From Bimastos eiseni (Eukaryota; Annelida; Clitellata; Crassiclitellata; Lumbricidae): 64,000 bases of DNA. The DNA lies in the NCBI GenBank assembly GCA_959347315.1, contig OY365811.1, positions 38,717,770-38,781,769 of the forward strand, read 5' to 3'. A program made the position numbers and the translations under genes. Each line of letters opens with the position of its first letter. Position 1 is the stretch's first letter. The notes below the pieces were generated by a model. The model did not search any database, was not told the DNA's origin, and saw nothing but the letters and a program-made list of their open reading frames with translations. This document shows, piece after piece, positions 43,267 through 50,402 of the stretch.

Positions 43267-46200
43267 TATTCATATTCATTGTATTTTATTGCATTGTTGT
43301 GGATTGTGCTGCTTTGCATTTGCAAATTTCTTTATAAAATATACAACATACATATGTATATCAACTCGTTCTAAAATGCTGTTTGTTTATTTATTTTCGT
43401 AGACGTGAGGGACAATGTAGACGAATGGAAGGCAATGTATGACTGTCCAACGCCACATAAGTTCGAATATCCCGGACCGTTCCGTAGTACGAAGGGACTC
43501 TGTCGAATGGTCATTCTTCGTACAATGCGCCCGGACAAAATAGTTCCCATGGTTCAGGAGTTCATCGTGGAGAACCTGGGTCAACAGTTCATCGAGCCCC
43601 CGACCTTTGACCTCCCGGGATCATTCGCCGATTCCAACTGCTGTGCCCCTCTGATCTTTGTTCTCTCGCCCGGGGCCGATCCCATGGCCGCCCTCCTTAA
43701 ATTCGGGGAAGATCGAGGATTCTCAGGGAGTCGAATCCAGACGATTTCACTTGGACAGGGACAGGTGAGTGGAGAGGATGATCGAGTGAGTGAAGAGGAT
43801 GATCGAGTGAGTGGAGAAGATGATCGGGTGAGTGAGGAGTATGATCGAGTGAGTGGAGAGGATGATCGAGTGAGTGAAGAGGATGATCGGGTGAGTGGAG
43901 AGGATGATCAGGTGAGTGGAGAGGATGATCGGGTGAGTGGAGAGGATGATCGGGTGAGTGGAGAGGATGATCGGGTGAGTGGAGAGGATGATCGGGTGAG
44001 TGGAGAGGATGATCGGGGAATACCACGACTCAACATGAGGCGGCTTTTGTTTATCTTAGTCAATGAAGTATTTCTTTAATATCATCTGTACACAATCGAT
44101 AACACATTGCAACAATCCAGCACAATGCAATAAAATACAATGCATCACAACACGTATAAGTAAATACGACACAATGCTGCACAATGTGTTAAAATACATT
44201 ATAACACCTTACAGCACAATATAATATACATATATGCAAGGCTGTATTGCATTTGAGGGTTAGTTGTGAGTTCCATTACCTCAGTCCAATTCAATTCAAT
44301 ATTTGTTTAATTCTGATCAGGCAGGTTTATTGTATGAAACTGTCTGGTCTGCAGTTCATCAGAGAAAAATTACCCTAGATTGAACTTATATATATATAGA
44401 AATGTTTAAACTTTTTGAAATTGCTCTTCTTTCTGGGTTTTTTCTATCAGGGTCCGATTGCTGCAAAGATGATAGACAAAGCGACAGCAGATGGAACGTG
44501 GGTCGTCCTACAGAACTGCCATCTGGCCACGAGTTGGATGCCATCTCTCGATAAGATCTGTGAAGAGGTAACCACTGAAAACCACTGAATATGTAATACT
44601 AGGTCTGTTTTATGATACCTGTTTATTTTTATTGTATGATGCCTGTTTCAATGTAGAACACCTGTTCAATTGTATAAAACATGCTGTATTGCATAATACC
44701 TGTTTTATTGTATGATACCTGTTTTATTGTATGATACCTGTTTTATTGTATGATACCTGTTTTATCATTGTATGACCTGTTTTATTGTATGATACCTGTT
44801 TTATTGTATGATACCTGTTTTATTGTTTGGTCTATCATATAATACCTGTTTTATTGTATGATACCTGTTTATTGTTTGGTCTATCGTGTGATACCTGTTT
44901 TATTGTATGATACCTGTTCTATCATTATATGACCTTTTTTATTGCAGAATACCTGTTCAATTGTATAATACTTCCTCTGTTCTTTATTACATGTTCTTAT
45001 CATGTAACTCAATTTAATGCAATTTATTTGATAACCAAATAACTGACTGCTATCAGATCTTTGAACTGTTATTTTTTTCTTGAGCTCTGCTTATTACCAG
45101 CTTGCTTAAAGAACTCCTGGCAACTCTAGAATATATGAATGCATCATCATCATCATCATCATCGTCGTCGTCATCATCATCATCATCATCATCATCACTA
45201 TGATCAATATTTGGCATGCAAATCTTATGGTAGTAATACTCCAGTTATTTTTATTACATGCCAGTTCTTGTTAACATCAGGTTATAACTCCAGAGAAGAC
45301 GCACGTGGACTTCCGTATCTGGTTGACCAGTTATCCATCGGACGCCTTTCCAGTTGCTATTCTCCAGAATGGTTTGTTTCTTCTCTCCATAATCCTAAAG
45401 AGAAAATATTGGACTTCTTGTCTCCAATGCAAATGTAATTTTAAGATGGTTATTTTAAATGTTATGTAATTTTAAGTCTGATGTAATATTGTATGATCAT
45501 GTTAAGTGGATGTTTTTTTTAATATTTTATATTAATGGCATCATGTGCTGCTATGATTTACTGTTATTTTTAGTATGGGAATTTTAGCAGAGTTGTTTTA
45601 TATTTATTTTATAAACAGGGTCGTGTGATGGTCAAACGAGGTGTTATGTGTTGTTAATGTTTTGTTAAATTTCATTGTCATTGGTAGATGGCTGAAAATG
45701 TTTTAAATGAAAGCTGCAATTTGCAGATTTTTGCTGGATTTTGTGTCTTTAGGTGTCAAAATGACGAACGAACCTCCAAAGGGATTGAGATCAAACCTCC
45801 TTCGATCATTCCTCAATGATCCTATTTCAGATCCAGCTTTCTTTGCTGGATGTAAAGGGGTAAATATATCAGCCGTATGGCCTGTTTTCCTAAACCCCAC
45901 AAGGCCAACAATACCATTACACTAATCCAGCTATGACCACACAACTTCACTATCACTGGACGGATGATCAAGATTACTTAGACAGAATCATAAAACATTA
46001 ACCATCATCACAAGATCCTTAGTCTTCTTAGTTGAACACTTGTCTGTTCATTCGAAGAGTGTTCAGTTCTCACTTTTACACGTCTTGTTTCTCACTGTGT
46101 CCATAGACTAGGTTGGATTCAACCTTGACAGACGATGGACACCATCTAAAGAATTCTCTTTCTTCTTTTACATCTGTCTCAGGAGCATCGCTGGAAGAAG

Positions 46201-47324
46201 ATGCTATTTGGTCTCTGCTTCTTCCACGCTCTTGTCCAGGAGCGACGAAAGTTTGGACCGCTTGGATGGAACATTCCGTACGAGTTCAACGAGTCCGATC
46301 TTAGGATCAGCTTACGCCAGATGCAGGTGACAGACACAGTGTCTAATCATAGCTAATCTTTATATATTTCTGTGAATGGGAACCAACGGAGGCTCATAAA
46401 GAGGTAGGAAGACGACTTACGTACATTGTGCAAAGATGGTAGTTCGATTTCAGTGTTCCAGAATGACTAATAGTTTGTAGTGCCATGAATATCCATACTT
46501 ACATAGGTTAAGTACATATTATATTGTTAGAGGATGCAGACAATAAAGTACTCTTATAATGTTCAGACGAAGATACTATGCTACAGCCAACTGGGAAAAA
46601 TAAATCACAAAATCATTGTGATCAAATACAACAATTACTTTTAAAGATGAGAGGAACGAGAAACCAACTGGCAAACATTATGGGTTAATCTAATTACTTT
46701 CCTTTCTTTACTTTACAGAATCAAAAGCAGGGAACAGACAATATTCCCACTGCATTTTCAACTGTCCGATGCCCTTACTTAGTTTAACAGGAACTACCGA
46801 TGAACGTCTGCTTGCTTCAGCATTTGCTTATTATTACGATTGCTTGTTGACAGATGTTCCTGAATGATTATGAGGAACTTCCACTTGATGCTCTGACCTA
46901 CCTTACAGGTCAGTGCAATTACGGAGGCAGGGTGACAGACGACAAGGACAGGCGCCTCCTGGTGTCCATTCTGTCAGTCTTCTACGCAAGAGAAATCATC
47001 GATGATGACAACTACAAGTATTCTTTCATACTTCACATTATCGCTCTAATCCCAGCTGACCATAATTATCTGCTCAGAGTCCATGCTTTGTATGTGAAGG
47101 TGTATTTGTGTGTAAGCACGCATATAGGTTTTCTTATATAATTTTTATTAGTTTGATAATATTAACTTATTTATGAAATAATTATATAGACGGGTAAATG
47201 TCGGGGAAAATATTTACATGTATTATATATACTGGACCTTATATACACTGGAATATATATAATATATGCAATTTATACATATTCATGACAACACACAGAA
47301 AGGGCACATACATACATTTTCAAT

Positions 47325-47355
<31 letters not shown>

Positions 47356-50300
47356 TATATATATGCATATATATATATTATATATATATATACATTTACA
47401 TATATATAATATATATATATATGTATATATATATTATATATATATATACATTTACATATATATATGTGAATGTACATATATATGTGGCAACCTATATATA
47501 CACTGTAACATATATATGTATATATATATGTATTATGTAATTGCAATGTATGTGTATGTATGTGCTATTTCTGGGTGTTGTCATGAATGTTGCTTGTGTT
47601 GATACAACAATGGCTGTTGTTGTCTTGTGCATTCTATTGTGGCAGCCATGGGTATGAGGTGTTAGCTACTTCATTTTCTTAGCCTTGGCATATGATGGCA
47701 AGTGGTCAATCCTATCCTCCTTCGTCCTGCATCTCATCTTCCCACAGAGAGTGTGCAGTCAATGTACTCATTTTTTGGGGCAGATTTCTACCATGTGGTG
47801 GGGATTTGAACCTTGACCTCTCAGTTGACTGTCAAGTACACTAACCACTACACTTGAAGACTTTCCTGTTCTCTGTTTAGCTATGTATTGAGTCGTGAGC
47901 GCCTCTGATATCGAGTTGCGCTATATAAGTATTCAATTACATTACCATCGAGGCATTTCTTGACGGGACTGTTGATTTTCTGTTAAGGTTTTCCTCGAGT
48001 GGCCTGTATTACGCGCCTCAAGATGGAAACTACCAGAGCTACATCGACTACATCCGAACTCTGCCTCTGAATCCGACGCCAGAGGTGTTTGGTCTTCACG
48101 AGAATGCAGACATCACAAAAGACAACCAGGAGACAAACCAGGTACAAATGATGGATTGTCAGAATCATTTAGGTCAAAGGGTGACAGCCAATGTTGGAAA
48201 GGCAATTAGAGAGACTAAATGTAATTGTGATTTTTAAGTTCAATCACAGAATCTTATTGTGCCTTTTAAATTGAAAATCTTCTTACAGGTATGTAAAATG
48301 GGAGTTAGATAGACATGTGGTAATCTCACTAATATCCCTGTTTTCCTTTTCCAGTCCCTGCTTTCCTTTTCCAATCCATGTTTTTTTTTCCAGCTGTTCA
48401 ATGGTATCCTCCTGACTCTGCCACGCCAGACGAGTGGATCTGGAGGCAAAAGCCCAGCTGCAGCAGTTCTCGAATTGGCTGGAGACATTCTTGGGAAGCT
48501 ACCAAAGAACTTCAACATGGAACAAGTGAGTGGATTATCTTTCGGCCTGGTCCTTACTTTCCTTTCTTATTTACAGCATGGCTGTATGGCTAATGAGATC
48601 AACAATATGACTATATGGCTTATGTGATCAACAGCATGGCTGCATGGCTTATGTGATCAACAATATGACTATATGGCTAATGAGATCAACAATATGACTA
48701 TATGGCTAATGAGATCAACAATATGACTATATGGCTAATGATATCAAAACTGTGACTATGTGGGTAAAGAGATCAATAATAAGACTGTGTGGCTAATGAT
48801 ATCAAAATATGACCATATGGCTAATGAGATCAACAATATGACTATATGGCTAATGATATCAAAACTGTGACTACGTGGGTAAAGAGATCAATAATAAGAC
48901 TGTGTGGCTAATGAGATCAACAATATGACTATGTGGCTAAGGATATCAAAATATGACTATATGGCTAATGATATCAAAACTGTGACTACGTGGGTAAAGA
49001 GATCAATAATATGACTGTGTGGCTAATGAGATCAACAATATGATTATGTGGCTAATGATATCAAAATATGACTATGTGGCTAATGATATCAAAATATGAC
49101 TATGGCTAATGATATCAAAACTGTGACTATGTGGGTAAAGAGATCAATAATATGACTGTGTGGCTAATGAGATCAATAATATGATTATGTGGCTAATGAT
49201 ATCAAAATATGACTATATGGCTAATGATATCAAAACTGTGACTACGTGGGTAAAGAGATCAATAATATGACTGTGTGGCTAATGAGATCAACAATATGAT
49301 TATGTGGCTAATGATATCAAAATATGACTATGTGGCTAATGATATCAAAATATGACTATGGCTAATGATATCAAAACTGTGACTATGTGGGTAAAGAGAT
49401 CAATAATATGACTGTGTGGCTAATGAGATCAACAATATGATTATGTGGCTAATGATATCAAAATATGACTATGGCTAATGATATCAAAACTGTGACTATG
49501 TGGGTAAAGAGATCAATAATATGACTGTGTGGCTAATGAGATCAACAATATGATTATGTGGCTAATGATATCAAAATATGACTATATGGCTAATGATATC
49601 AAAACTGTGACTACGTGGGTAAAGAGATCAATAATACGACTGTGTGGCTAATGAGATCAACAATATGACTATATGACTGATGAGATCAACAATGTGAATT
49701 TGTGGCCTGTGTGATCAACAATTGTGCATTGCAGATAATCGTCAAATATCCGGTGATCTACACTGAGTCAATGAATACGGTTCTGAGGCAGGAACTCATT
49801 CGCTACAATCGTTTGCTTCAGGTCGTTCGATTTACTCTCATCAACCTCCAGAAAGCAATCAAGGTCTGTTCGCGTCGCGATCACTTTAATCAATCAATCA
49901 ATCAATAAAGACTCATCATGATGGTCTGATTAAAGATCTGATTTACCAGTAGATAACTGCTATAGAATACACGTTGGTCGTATGAATCATCATCATTATT
50001 CTTATCTTCCAATGGTTTTACCATGTAGGGATTGGTGGTGATGTCAGTGGAGCTGGAAAGCGTGTTCGGCAGCATGCTCATTGGAAAGGTTCCTGCGGAG
50101 TGGGCCGCCAAGTCCTATCCATCGTTGAAACCACTTGGCAGCTACGTGGCAGACTTCCTACAGAGGTTCAGAATATTTATATTAATAATTAATTAATCAT
50201 TCAAACAATTAATTTTTCTGAACTTGGATGAGTGCATTTAGGAATCGTGTAGAAAGTAACATCTTTGTGTTTGAAAATGGTGCTATAAAAATGCCTGGAT

Positions 50301-50364
50301 ACATATATGCCTAGCTATCAGGTAATCATACATGCACACATATGCTTGCAAAACATATAGATAG

Positions 50365-50402
<38 letters not shown>

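Noticed and set aside
43697..44026. Minus-strand frame of HSPDHPL repeats
   Set aside because: Antisense of exon 42 and its 21-bp donor array.
48590..49700. Possible CRISPR-like regular repeats
   Set aside because: Units are contiguous and diverged with no unique spacers, and the host is clearly eukaryotic with spliced genes. The same applies to the 19-bp and 169-bp arrays.
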